Part shown: positions 16,079 to 25,207 of the stretch, one piece after another
How positions within the stretch are numbered: the stretch's first letter is position 1
Layout: every line of letters starts with the position of its first letter
Assembly: GCA_029262475.1 (NCBI GenBank)
Contig: JAJCZG010000028.1
Span: forward strand, 1 to 36,024
Origin: Deltaproteobacteria bacterium
GTDB lineage: Bacteria; Desulfobacterota; GWC2-55-46; JAJCZF01
Reading direction: 5' to 3'
DNA length: 36,024 bases
The notes under the pieces: generated by a model
Database searches by the model: none
Told to the model about the DNA's origin: nothing
Seen by the model: only the letters and a program-made list of their open reading frames with translations
Position numbers and translations under genes: made by a program

Positions 16079-17647
16079 ATGACAAAAAACCTCCTGAAAA
16101 ATATCGGCCCGATCTACCTGCTTATCATAATTGCTGCGGCCTTCGGCGTCTACTTTAACGACCTCCTAAACGACTTCGTCATAGACGACCGCCACGTTAT
16201 CTTAAAGAACGCCTGGATAATGGATTACCGGTATATACCGAAGATACTCACATCCTCGGTCTGGGCCTTCCAGGACGAGCAGGGCATCTCGAACCACTAC
16301 AGGCCGCTCCACCTTATTTACTATATGGCGGTATATTACCTCGTCGGCATAAAGGAGTGGGGCTTCCACCTCCTAAATAACCTCTTTCACACGGGCTCCG
16401 CCGTATTCGTCTACCTGATAGCGCTTAAACTATTCGAATGGAAAGAGGGGGGAGCTGGAAGAGCCGACGTTTCTCCGACGCTTACATTGAGCAAGATACG
16501 CATACCGGCGCTCTTTACGGCGCTGGTCTTCGCCACGCATCCTGTAAATACCGAGGCCGTGGTCTGGGTATCGGCTACAAGTGAAGTAAGCTTCGCCTTC
16601 TTCTGCTTTGCGAGCTTCTACTTCTACATATCTTCCGCCGGTGAGTGGTCAGCGAGGTACTGGCTCTCGGTCTTATTCTTCCTTCTAGGAGCTATGAGCA
16701 AGGAGACATCGGTCTTTTTACCCATTGCGATGGTCGCTTACGACCTGACCATCGGCGGCGAGGGGGTAAGGCCGGTATTTAGATGGATAAAGCGGTACGC
16801 GCCTTTCGTGGCGGCGGGTATATTCTATCTCGTGGCGAGGAGCTATTCACTCGGCGGTATCGCGCCCATGCGCAACACCCCGGATATGGCCGGGGGAGAT
16901 ATCGCGCTTAACTTCTTCCCTCTCGTATGGGCATATATCTATAAGCTCGTCTTACCGGTAGAGCTAATATTTTACGAATACCTTACCCCGGCCCATTCCG
17001 TTACCGACGCGGTAGTGATCTTCTCGATACTTGTAATACTCGCCGTTATCATTCTAGCCGTATGGTTCGGGCTAAAAAACAGACTCGCCCTCTTTGCGCT
17101 ATTATGGATATTTATCCCCATGCTTCCGGTCTTTCAGATATCGTTCTTCAAGGGGCACCCGGCGCTCGCCGAAAGATATCTTTACGTGCCGACGATGGGT
17201 TTCGGGATACTCATCATGTGTATGTATCTTTACATCATAAAAAAGAGAGAAACCTTAAAGCTACCGCTGCTCGCTCTACTCACTATCTTAATTTGCCTCT
17301 ACTCCTACGCCACCATCGAGCGAAACCGCATTTGGCGTACGGAGATAGCGATATGGGAAGATACCATAAAGAAGGCCCCGAACAATAAATACGCCTACAA
17401 TAACCTGGGCATACTGGTAACAAAGGGCGGCGAAGTGGAAAAGGGCATCTCGCTCTTCAGGAAGGCTATCGAGATAGACCCGATGCACCACCCGGCGAGA
17501 AATAACCTCGGAGCGGCACTCGCCAAGAGCGGGCGCATAAGAGAGGCGGCGGCGGAGTTCAGCACCGTCCTAAGGAGCGACCCCGCGAACCCCGACGCCA
17601 GAGGGAACCTAAGTAAGGCGCTCATGATTCTAAATGAAGATCAGTAA
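16079..17647 (+). CDS. TMTC-like GT-C membrane glycosyltransferase with TPR tail (copy 1)
   Basis: The 522-residue integral membrane protein has about 11 hydrophobic segments and ends in two TPRs (about 437-505: YAYNNLGILVTKGGEVEKGISLFRKAIEIDP and the next unit). The first periplasmic loop carries D36-D37 in DFVIDDRHVI, the place of the catalytic Asp in GT-C enzymes. Also present are R75-P76 (HYRPLH), H154 in ATHPVNTEAVVWVSA, K208-E209-T210 (MSKETSVFLP) and ERYLYVP at 365. These are hallmarks of the bacterial relatives of TMTC O-mannosyltransferases, which use polyprenyl-phosphate sugars. It opens a five-gene operon whose members overlap or lie within a few bases. A weak promoter may exist (TTGCGT-17-TATCAA just upstream). 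Acceptor and sugar are unknown. Confidence 0.85.
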   Translation: MTKNLLKNIGPIYLLIIIAAAFGVYFNDLLNDFVIDDRHVILKNAWIMDYRYIPKILTSSVWAFQDEQGISNHYRPLHLIYYMAVYYLVGIKEWGFHLLNNLFHTGSAVFVYLIALKLFEWKEGGAGRADVSPTLTLSKIRIPALFTALVFATHPVNTEAVVWVSATSEVSFAFFCFASFYFYISSAGEWSARYWLSVLFFLLGAMSKETSVFLPIAMVAYDLTIGGEGVRPVFRWIKRYAPFVAAGIFYLVARSYSLGGIAPMRNTPDMAGGDIALNFFPLVWAYIYKLVLPVELIFYEYLTPAHSVTDAVVIFSILVILAVIILAVWFGLKNRLALFALLWIFIPMLPVFQISFFKGHPALAERYLYVPTMGFGILIMCMYLYIIKKRETLKLPLLALLTILICLYSYATIERNRIWRTEIAIWEDTIKKAPNNKYAYNNLGILVTKGGEVEKGISLFRKAIEIDPMHHPARNNLGAALAKSGRIREAAAEFSTVLRSDPANPDARGNLSKALMILNEDQ

Positions 17648-19235
17648 ACTCAAAATAGCGGCTATCTCAGCCGTCTTCATAGTATCGATACTCGTATATG
17701 TTAATACGCTCGGTAATGAACTCGTGCGCGACGATAAGCACGTCATCCCGGATAACCCCTGGATAACGAGCGTAAAATATATCCCGGAGATTTTAACCTC
17801 GCCGGTATTCGCATTCAGCGGCGACGAGGACGTCTCCAACCAGTACAGGCCGCTTTATCACATATACCTCATGCCGGGCTACGCCATATCCGGCATTAAA
17901 CCCTTCGGCTTTCATCTCGTAAATATTATCTTTCACGCCATCTCGGCTGTCTTTGTCTTCCTTACGGCAGCGGCCCTTCTTTACGGGCGAAGGAGAGAAA
18001 GAGAGCCTCAGTACGAAGAAGACGGCGGCGCTTCAAGCGGCTTCGCTGCTGCTGCCGCCCCGCTTGCGGCGGCACTCCTGTTTGCCACCCACCCTGTAAA
18101 CACCGAGGCGGTAGGGTGGATAAGCGCGATTAGCGAACTCTCCTTTGCGTTATTCTATATTATAAGCCTCTATCTATTCATAAAGAGCGTCGGCAAGGCC
18201 AACGCCGCCTATATCTTCTCCGTCTTATTCTTCTTCGTATCCGCATGCTCGAAGGAGACGGCCGCAACTCTTCCGCCCTTGCTGTTTTTCTACGAAATGC
18301 TCGTAAGGAGAGAGGGGCTCGCAAAGGCAGTAACACGCATGCTGCCGTTTGTAGGGGCTGGAGTAATATATCTCACAGCGAGGGTCTATGCGCTAAAAAG
18401 CACGATCCCCCTTACCGCTAGCCACGCAGAAGATCTCTCCGGATTTCAGCTCCTTATAAATGTGCCGCCTTTAATTGTTCAATACGCATGGAAGCTTTTG
18501 TACCCGGTACGCTTGAGCTTCGACTACGCATTTCACCCTGTATACTCGCTCGCAGAAGCGCGCGCCCTGCTGCCTCTTCTGGCGGTGATTATCTTGCTGG
18601 CTATCTTCTATATATTAAAGAGAATAAACCCCGGCGTATTATTCGCGCTCCTCCTGGTCTTCATGCCGCTCCTCCCGGCGCTCTACATACCGGCGCTCGG
18701 GGAAAACACTTTTACGGAACGCTACCTCTATGTCCCGGCGATGGGCTTCGGGATATTCCTGACACTCGGCGCGGTAAGCCTCAAGGGTTTTGTAAGGGAG
18801 CGCTGCGTAGCGTCGTTCAGTATCCTTAAGACGGCGCTCCCGGTGCTGGCCCTAGTCATTATATGCGCCTTTTCCGCCGGAACAGTAATGAGAAATTTCA
18901 CTTGGAAGACCGCATTTACGCTCTGGCAGGATACGGTAATAAAGTCTCCCGACAGTAGGATTGCGAGAAATAGCTACGGCATTGAGCTCGCTGCGCGTGG
19001 CAGGCTTATTGAAGCGGCCAGTGAGTTCAGGGCCGCGATTCTGATAGACCCGGACGGGGCGAGAGCGTATAATAACCTCGGCGTAATATACGCCAGGAAG
19101 GGCATGATACGAGAGGCGGCAATAGAGTTCGAAAAAGCCCTCAGGATAATTCCAAGCGACGAGGAGACGTGGGATAACTATAATAAGGCTCTTATTATTC
19201 TAAAGATGCGAGACGAAGGGAGTGCCAAGGAGTAG
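17634..19235 (+). CDS. TMTC-like GT-C membrane glycosyltransferase with TPR tail (copy 2)
   Basis: This 533-residue paralogue of the preceding gene overlaps it by 14 bp. D33-D34 (ELVRDDKHVI), QYRPLYH, ATHPVNTEAVGWISA, CSKETAATLPP and TERYLYVPAMGFG keep the same order and spacing. An insert rich in charged residues then alanine (RRREREPQYEEDGGASSG) separates two early membrane helices and is predicted to be a loop. Two C-terminal TPRs (ARNSYGIELAARGRLIEAASEFRAAILIDPD; AYNNLGVIYARKGMIREAAIEFEKALRIIPS) are close to the TPR consensus. Direct ATG start without strong Shine-Dalgarno suggests translational coupling. Confidence 0.85.
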   Translation: MKISKLKIAAISAVFIVSILVYVNTLGNELVRDDKHVIPDNPWITSVKYIPEILTSPVFAFSGDEDVSNQYRPLYHIYLMPGYAISGIKPFGFHLVNIIFHAISAVFVFLTAAALLYGRRREREPQYEEDGGASSGFAAAAAPLAAALLFATHPVNTEAVGWISAISELSFALFYIISLYLFIKSVGKANAAYIFSVLFFFVSACSKETAATLPPLLFFYEMLVRREGLAKAVTRMLPFVGAGVIYLTARVYALKSTIPLTASHAEDLSGFQLLINVPPLIVQYAWKLLYPVRLSFDYAFHPVYSLAEARALLPLLAVIILLAIFYILKRINPGVLFALLLVFMPLLPALYIPALGENTFTERYLYVPAMGFGIFLTLGAVSLKGFVRERCVASFSILKTALPVLALVIICAFSAGTVMRNFTWKTAFTLWQDTVIKSPDSRIARNSYGIELAARGRLIEAASEFRAAILIDPDGARAYNNLGVIYARKGMIREAAIEFEKALRIIPSDEETWDNYNKALIILKMRDEGSAKE

Positions 19236-20807
19236 ATGGGACGCGGTATAGTAGATAAGAAGCTCCCCCATATAGTATTTCTGTTCGCGGTATCGGCGGG
19301 GATATATATAAAGACCATCAACGGGGAGTTCGTCTCGGACGACATCTATCAGGTGCTTCAAAACCCGTGGATAAGGGATTTTTCACACTTAAAGGAGATA
19401 TTATTCTCCTCGGTGTGGTCCTTTATACCCGAGGGGAGCGGCTCTAAATACTACCGCCCGGTCATGTACCTCTTCTATATCCTCGGCTACCAGCTCTCGG
19501 GTAGCGAGCCGTGGGGGTATCATCTTATAAAGATACTACTCCATTCGGCGAGCACCATCGCACTCTTCTTTCTGACGATCAGGATACTTGAGTCTGCAAG
19601 TTTAAAGAAAGTCGTAGGCGAAAAGGCCTACGGACTTTCAACGGCGACGGCCTTCTTCGCGGCCCTTTTATTCGCCACGCACCCGGTAAATAGCGAGGCT
19701 GTGGCGTGGGTAGCGGCCCTGCCGGAACTAAGCTTTACTCTCTTCTGCTTACTCTCGTTCTACTTCTATACGGTAAGGCGCTACATGCTAACCGCCCTCT
19801 TCTTCTTCCTCTCTCTTATGAGTAAGGAGACGGCCATTGTGCTCCCTCTACTCCTCCTAGCGTACAACATATCCTTTGGCAGCGGGTTTATTGGCACTGT
19901 CTCGACAGATAAGATAACAAAAAGATACCTGCCGCTCTGCGTGGCATTCGCTCTCTACCTCGTCCTGCGCTTCATTGCAATGGGCGAGGTCGCCCCAGCA
20001 GGCGTGACGGAAAAACTTTTAAATGGATACGAGTACTCCTTAAATATCTTGCCCCATATATGGGCTTACATGAAAAAACTCGTCTGGCCAACCGACCTCG
20101 TATTCTTCAACCTCCTTAGGAGCGATCCCGTAACCTCCCTCCTTGCCATTAAGAGCGTCGTAGCCATCATACTGAGCCTCGTTACCTTATCTATACTCGC
20201 CGCAGTACGGAAGGTCTACCCGCATATCTTCCTCTCGGCTACATGGATATTCCTGCCCGTACTACCTGTTATATACTCGGGGTGGGTGAGCGGCTTTCCG
20301 CTATTCGCCGAACGCTACCTATACCTTTCGACCGCCGGATTCTCTCTCTTTGTCTCCTTCGTGGCGGCCGAGATATTCCTCTACTTCAGGGCCGGAAAGG
20401 GTGCTGCGGCTGTCTTTCTTATTGTTATGTTATTAATCTCTACGGTATTCTCGGTGATGACCGTATCGAGGAGCATTGTCTGGATGAATGCCTTTAACCT
20501 CTGGCAGGACGGCTCCATAAAGGCCCCGGCAAACCCGGAGATACGCATAAACTACGGAAACGAACTCGCAAAACGTAACCTCTTAAACGATGCCCTGGTA
20601 GAGTATAAGGCCGCACTAAAGCTAACGCCCGAGAGTGCTAGCCTTCATAACGGTATAGGTATCACCTACGCAAAGCTCGGCCTCTTCAAAGACGCCGTTA
20701 GCGAGTTCGAAGTAGCCTTAACACTTGGCCCCGACAGGGAAGAAGAAGAGGCGATAAGGAAGAACCTCGAAATAGCCGTTGGGGTCCTCAGGGGCGAGGG
20801 CCGCTAA
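19236..20807 (+). CDS. TMTC-like GT-C membrane glycosyltransferase with TPR tail (copy 3)
   Basis: The 523-residue copy begins immediately after the stop of copy 2 (TAGATG). It has D35-D36 in EFVSDDIYQV, KYYRPVMY, ATHPVNSEAVAWVAALPELSF, MSKETAIVLP and AERYLYLSTAGFS. The motif DDIYQV is shared with copy 4 but not with copies 1 and 2, so copies 3 and 4 look like the closest pair. Two TPRs end the protein (RINYGNELAKRNLLNDALVEYKAALKLTPE; LHNGIGITYAKLGLFKDAVSEFEVALTLGPD). An Asn for Thr change in HPVNSEAV is the only visible deviation in that motif. Confidence 0.85.
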   Translation: MGRGIVDKKLPHIVFLFAVSAGIYIKTINGEFVSDDIYQVLQNPWIRDFSHLKEILFSSVWSFIPEGSGSKYYRPVMYLFYILGYQLSGSEPWGYHLIKILLHSASTIALFFLTIRILESASLKKVVGEKAYGLSTATAFFAALLFATHPVNSEAVAWVAALPELSFTLFCLLSFYFYTVRRYMLTALFFFLSLMSKETAIVLPLLLLAYNISFGSGFIGTVSTDKITKRYLPLCVAFALYLVLRFIAMGEVAPAGVTEKLLNGYEYSLNILPHIWAYMKKLVWPTDLVFFNLLRSDPVTSLLAIKSVVAIILSLVTLSILAAVRKVYPHIFLSATWIFLPVLPVIYSGWVSGFPLFAERYLYLSTAGFSLFVSFVAAEIFLYFRAGKGAAAVFLIVMLLISTVFSVMTVSRSIVWMNAFNLWQDGSIKAPANPEIRINYGNELAKRNLLNDALVEYKAALKLTPESASLHNGIGITYAKLGLFKDAVSEFEVALTLGPDREEEEAIRKNLEIAVGVLRGEGR

Positions 20808-20809
20808 AG

Positions 20810-22438
20810 ATGGTCCGTACAAACACCAATAAACTTAAAGTGGCGCTCGGAGTAGTGCTCGCACTAGCGGCGTGGCTCCTCTACATAAATACCTTAAGCG
20901 GGGAGTTCATAAAAGACGACATCTACCAGGTGCTCCGTAACGAGTGGATACGCGACTTTAGAAATACCCCGGAGATGATATTTTCTTCGGTCTGGTCCTT
21001 TATGGAAGACGGCGGTGAGGCGACATTTTACCGCCCGGTGATGCACCTCTCGTATATGATATCCTACGCCCTCTCGGAGCTCCGTCCCTGGGGCTTTCAT
21101 CTGGTAAATATCCTCCTCCATTCGCTAAATGTTATAATGGTCTACCTCCTCTCGCTAAGGCTCCTTAGGGATACGATAGAAGGAGGTGCGGATACGAGCA
21201 ATGATAGCAGACCCGGCAAGCGTACCGTCTACGGCGCCTTCGGTGCGGCCCTTATCTTTGCCGCCCACCCTATTAATACCGAAGCTGTCGCATGGGTGGC
21301 GGCAGTACCCGAGCTCTCATTTACCCTCTTTTTTCTAATAAGCTTTTATTTCTTCATCAGGGAGAAGGTATTATTATCGACCGCGTTCTTCTTCCTCTCG
21401 GTATTTTCAAAGGAGACGGCGGTCGTCTTGCCTATCTTGTTCGCTCTCTATACTATAACAATAGGGCCGAGGGAGGGACGCCTCTTAAAGGGCGGCGCGC
21501 TAGGTTGGGTTAAAGGCTTCGCACCGTACCTTCTGGTAATATGCATCTATTTAATTATGCGCGTAGTGGCTCTAGGTGCGCTCGCTCCGGTATCAAGGGG
21601 GAGCGAAGGCGGGCTTCCGCTCTACTTGAGCGCGCTTAACTCCATTCCGCTCTTACTAAAGTATATTGAAAAGCTATTCTTACCGGTTAATCTCGTCTAC
21701 TTCCACCACATAAGGTTCGATATCATCACCGGCTTCGGCCCTGGCGCAGCGGCGTATCTCCTTACGACACTCGTTAGTACCGGCCTGCTCTTCATCCTTT
21801 ATAAAAAAGAAAAACGTATATTCTTCTTTGCAGCCTGGATACTTGTTGCCCTTATACCGGCGCTCGGGCTCGCTTTTCTTCGCGGCAGCCCCGACTTCTC
21901 CGAGCGCTACCTCTACTTCCCGGCCGCAGGGTTCGGCCTCATTCTTGTTTCTATCGCGCTTAAATTTATTGGATACTGCTCCGGCAAGACGGGAGTTAAC
22001 GCCGCCGAAAGAAGACGAAAGCGGGGAACCCTTGCGGTTACCATCGCTTTCACTTTGCTTATTCTGGTATACTCCGCCGGTACGGTTAAGAGAAACGCCG
22101 TATGGTCCTCGTCCATCGGGCTATGGGCCGATGTTGTGGAGAAAGCTCCGGAGAATATGACGGCGCGTCTATGGTACTATAACGAACTCATAAAAAGCGA
22201 AAGACTGGACGCGGCAATAGACGCCCTTAATGGGGCAATAGAAATTTCTCCACCCGGCGACGACGCGCTCGACGGTCTCCATAATAACCTTGGCATAGCC
22301 TATGCAAAAAAAGGCATGATAAGAGCAGCCGCTCTTGAGTTTCAAAAGGCGTTAAGCATTGCGCCGGAGAATAAAGAAGCCGCCACTAACCTTGAGCAAG
22401 CCGCAGTCATATTAAGAGCAGAAAGACAGAATAAATGA
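20810..22438 (+). CDS. TMTC-like GT-C membrane glycosyltransferase with TPR tail (copy 4)
   Basis: The 542-residue copy starts two bases after the stop of copy 3. The motifs are D36-D37 (EFIKDDIYQV), TFYRPVMHLSY, AAHPINTEAVAWVAAVPELSF, FSKETAVVLP and SERYLYFPAAGFG. The first TPR region has lost the usual small-residue pattern (ARLWYYNELIKSERLDAAIDALNGAIEISPP), while the second is canonical (NNLGIAYAKKGMIRAAALEFQKALSIAPE). A basic linker (AERRRKRG) before the last membrane helix is probably cytoplasmic. Its stop overlaps the next start in ATGA, so the GT39 gene behind it is translated with it. Confidence 0.85.
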   Translation: MVRTNTNKLKVALGVVLALAAWLLYINTLSGEFIKDDIYQVLRNEWIRDFRNTPEMIFSSVWSFMEDGGEATFYRPVMHLSYMISYALSELRPWGFHLVNILLHSLNVIMVYLLSLRLLRDTIEGGADTSNDSRPGKRTVYGAFGAALIFAAHPINTEAVAWVAAVPELSFTLFFLISFYFFIREKVLLSTAFFFLSVFSKETAVVLPILFALYTITIGPREGRLLKGGALGWVKGFAPYLLVICIYLIMRVVALGALAPVSRGSEGGLPLYLSALNSIPLLLKYIEKLFLPVNLVYFHHIRFDIITGFGPGAAAYLLTTLVSTGLLFILYKKEKRIFFFAAWILVALIPALGLAFLRGSPDFSERYLYFPAAGFGLILVSIALKFIGYCSGKTGVNAAERRRKRGTLAVTIAFTLLILVYSAGTVKRNAVWSSSIGLWADVVEKAPENMTARLWYYNELIKSERLDAAIDALNGAIEISPPGDDALDGLHNNLGIAYAKKGMIRAAALEFQKALSIAPENKEAATNLEQAAVILRAERQNK

Positions 22439-24015
22439 AATCATCGTCGAGTTTATTTTATAAGATAGGGTTCGTTAACACCCTCTACGACTGGCGCTTT
22501 CTCATCGTGCTACTTGCTTTGGCCCTAATTGCCGTCTGGCTCGTGGAGAAGAAGGAGCGCGACGTAAGCCCTTCGCTCTACGCCATCATGGGGGTGCTCT
22601 TCGTCTACGCCATCCTCTACCCCCTTGATATGGTTCCGCATATGAACTGGTTTATCCCGCTAAAAGACCCGTCCGTCGCCGTGGTGATATACTACCAGTC
22701 CTTCGTCTACGCCGCTCTCTTCGTCGTAGCTCTATGCTACTACTTCTTCTACGCGCGACCGAAGTTATACGGCGGACTAACGCAGCCCGGCGATAAGGAG
22801 GGGCTCTCTCTCTATCTGCCGCTCGCTCTCATAATAGCATTCACCGTCGGGCAGCAGGTCTACGGCTATACATCCGACTTCTGGCTCTATCAGGAGTCGG
22901 ATTCGCCGAGGTATTTCCAGTACTCGGCAATACTCCTCCGTGACGGCTTCAAGGCGTTTGTTGATACCTGGATGCTCCCGGTAAACTATTACCAGATGTA
23001 CGAGCTCGACATGCCGCTCGTCCCATTCCTCTGGGTTCAGCTCTACAAGGTCGTCTCTCTATTTGCAACCGGCCAGAGTGGAGCAGACATCACGAGCCAC
23101 ATAATCTCACTTTCGTACTGGGCGCTCTCGCTATGGGGGACCTTCCTCGTAGGTAGGGAGCTCTTCTGTAGAAGGGTCGGCGCGTACGCGGCACTCTTCC
23201 TCGCCTTTGTCCCGTACTATTCATTCCTGGGCTACCTCTACATGGCCGACGTGCCCTTTACGGCGATGATTACGATAACGACCTTCTTCTTTATAAGGGC
23301 CGTAAAGAGGGATAACGTCCGGTACGGTCTTCTTACGGGCATATTCCTTATTCTGGCGATACTTACCAAATCCATTGCCCTTTATATGTTCGTCCCGTTT
23401 ACGATCTTCTACCTGCTCTTCAGAACGAAACGCCAGTGGAGGCCCGAGGCGGCCTTCGCCGTCGCCTTCGTAGCGGGCCTCTCAGTACTTATCGGCATCC
23501 TCATCTACTACTACGGCGGAGAGACATGGCAGATAATCGCCGACTTCATAGCAAGAAAGAAACGGATTGCAGGCGTTGAATCTTTCCGCATGCGGCAGGG
23601 CTACGTCTCACTCTACCACGACGGCATAATCTCGGCCTTCTTCTACGTTAGATACATAACGGCCTTCCTCGGCTTCGCCGTACTCCTCCTCGCGCTCGTC
23701 TCCGTATACCTCAAGTTCAAGGGCAAGCTCACCGAAGCAAAAGAGCATATCTTCCTCATCCTCTGGCCTCTGGGGCTTATCGTCTACTTCTCTTTCTCTC
23801 TTACTAAATCGTCCCGGTGGCTATGGTCAGGGTACCCGGCCCTGGCGATACTCGCGGCATGCGGACTGGTGGCGCTCTCGGAGAAGACGAGGGACAGGGG
23901 GGCGCTCTACATAGTCCTTGGGCTAGCGCTTGTAGAGATGTTATTTAGGCACATCTCGTTTTACCAGTCGCTTGTCAGTAAACTCTGGATACTCTCGGAT
24001 TATGCGGTCTTCTAG
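22435..24015 (+). CDS. GT39-like (PMT_2/ArnT-type) membrane glycosyltransferase
   Basis: The 526-residue polytopic protein has about 12 hydrophobic segments. It differs from its four upstream neighbours: no TPR tail, and a longer N-terminal part with three helices before the acidic loop SDFWLYQESDSPRYFQYS, which holds the candidate catalytic acidic residues (D/E) of GT-C enzymes. DMPLVPFLW, GRELFCRRVGAYAALFLAFVPYYSFLGYLYMADVPF and LAILTKSIALYMFVP are typical of the PMT_2/GT39-GT83 group (polyprenyl-phosphate sugar dependent). It ends the plus-strand operon and faces the radical SAM gene across a 73-bp convergent gap with no clear terminator. Confidence 0.8.
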   Translation: MKSSSSLFYKIGFVNTLYDWRFLIVLLALALIAVWLVEKKERDVSPSLYAIMGVLFVYAILYPLDMVPHMNWFIPLKDPSVAVVIYYQSFVYAALFVVALCYYFFYARPKLYGGLTQPGDKEGLSLYLPLALIIAFTVGQQVYGYTSDFWLYQESDSPRYFQYSAILLRDGFKAFVDTWMLPVNYYQMYELDMPLVPFLWVQLYKVVSLFATGQSGADITSHIISLSYWALSLWGTFLVGRELFCRRVGAYAALFLAFVPYYSFLGYLYMADVPFTAMITITTFFFIRAVKRDNVRYGLLTGIFLILAILTKSIALYMFVPFTIFYLLFRTKRQWRPEAAFAVAFVAGLSVLIGILIYYYGGETWQIIADFIARKKRIAGVESFRMRQGYVSLYHDGIISAFFYVRYITAFLGFAVLLLALVSVYLKFKGKLTEAKEHIFLILWPLGLIVYFSFSLTKSSRWLWSGYPALAILAACGLVALSEKTRDRGALYIVLGLALVEMLFRHISFYQSLVSKLWILSDYAVF

Positions 24016-24088
24016 GTTAGGGTCCGGTTCTGTTGGTATGGAGCAGGGTACTATTGCCGTAGATGCATGGGGCGGAGCGTCGGGCCTA

Positions 24089-25198
24089 TCATTTCCCTGA
24101 TGTGGATCTTAGCTTAAGGTATTCGACAAAGAGGTCCTTCCAGTTTCGCATCTCAAATATCGTATTATAGGTCCAGGCGCACTCGAAGCTGCAGTAACAT
24201 TTATCGCGCTTTATCATTCTCCTGACGGAGGCGGCACGTGGCGACTTCATAAGGGCCGGGAGGTCCATATTATAATCCATCAAGCGACCCATCTTCTCGT
24301 CTAGGATCTCGCACGGGTAGACACTGCCGTCGGAATGGATAACTGCGAATGCGCCACCGGCTGTGCACGGGGTAATATACTTATCCTTAGTAAGTGTCTC
24401 CTCAACGCGTTTCCTCAGGAGTATGCCTCTAGCGTTTATTACGTCCTGCCCCCGGAAGTTAGTAAACGGCGTTAGCGCCCCTCCCAGCGTATCTTCATGT
24501 ATGAGGCTATTTAGCCTCCTGTAGCAGTCGAGGTTGAATTTGACATTACCCTCTTCCTTCGGGTCTCCCCTGAGGGCTGCGGTCGCCACGCCGTTCACCC
24601 CCACCTCTCTAACGAGGAAGCGGTAGAGCTCTTCCATCTCTTCGGTCTCCTGGTCGGAGACGGTGATGGTGGCGCTCACCTGAAGCCTCTCGCGGTCCAT
24701 GCCTACCAGGTGCCTTGCGGCCTCAAGGGCCTTGTCGAATGCGCCCGCCTCTCCTCGGCACCTGTCGTGGGTCTCCCTCATGCCGTCAAATGATATGGAG
24801 ATATAGAGTTCGGCCTCGGTGGTGTCGAGAAACGAGGTCACAAACTCGTCCAGCTTATCTAAAAACCAGCCGTTGGTCGAGACCTCGACGACCCTCGCCC
24901 CGGCGTTTATGGCGTACGCCCTTGCGATTTGAAGGAGGTCAGCTCGGAGGAACGGCTCGCCGCCGGTAAGGGATATTACACCTAATTCGCCATTCATGCT
25001 TCTGGTAAGCGCCTCGATGCTGGCGAGGTCAAGCGCGTCTCCAGAGTACCGTTTATCCCCTTCCTTCGGCTCGAAGTCTCCGTAGATGAAGCAGTGGCTG
25101 CACTTAAGGTTACAGTTGTCCGTAACGAAATGTATCAGGCCGAAGGGAACGGAGTTAAGGCCGAGAGTATTTAGCGTAAGCGTCTTTATAAGTCCCAT
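24089..25198 (-). CDS. Radical SAM/SPASM-domain protein
   Basis: The 369-residue protein binds a SAM cluster through C29-x3-C33-x2-C36 (DNCNLKCSHCF). GVISLTGGEPFLRADLL supplies the GGEP SAM-binding motif, and VEVSTNGWFL and ISISFDGMRETHD continue the barrel. The C-terminal part has PCTAGGAFAVIHSDGSVYPCE and DKCYCSFECAW, the cysteine pattern of a SPASM auxiliary Fe-S domain. SPASM enzymes often modify peptides or, less often, sugars. The gene is last in a minus-strand cassette with a GT2, an aminotransferase and a UGM-like flavoprotein, so a role in modifying the glycan or its carrier protein is possible. No short precursor-peptide gene was seen beside it. The exact substrate is not recognisable. 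Confidence 0.85.
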   Translation of the reverse strand: MGLIKTLTLNTLGLNSVPFGLIHFVTDNCNLKCSHCFIYGDFEPKEGDKRYSGDALDLASIEALTRSMNGELGVISLTGGEPFLRADLLQIARAYAINAGARVVEVSTNGWFLDKLDEFVTSFLDTTEAELYISISFDGMRETHDRCRGEAGAFDKALEAARHLVGMDRERLQVSATITVSDQETEEMEELYRFLVREVGVNGVATAALRGDPKEEGNVKFNLDCYRRLNSLIHEDTLGGALTPFTNFRGQDVINARGILLRKRVEETLTKDKYITPCTAGGAFAVIHSDGSVYPCEILDEKMGRLMDYNMDLPALMKSPRAASVRRMIKRDKCYCSFECAWTYNTIFEMRNWKDLFVEYLKLRSTSGK

Positions 25199-25207
25199 AT
25201 TATAACC

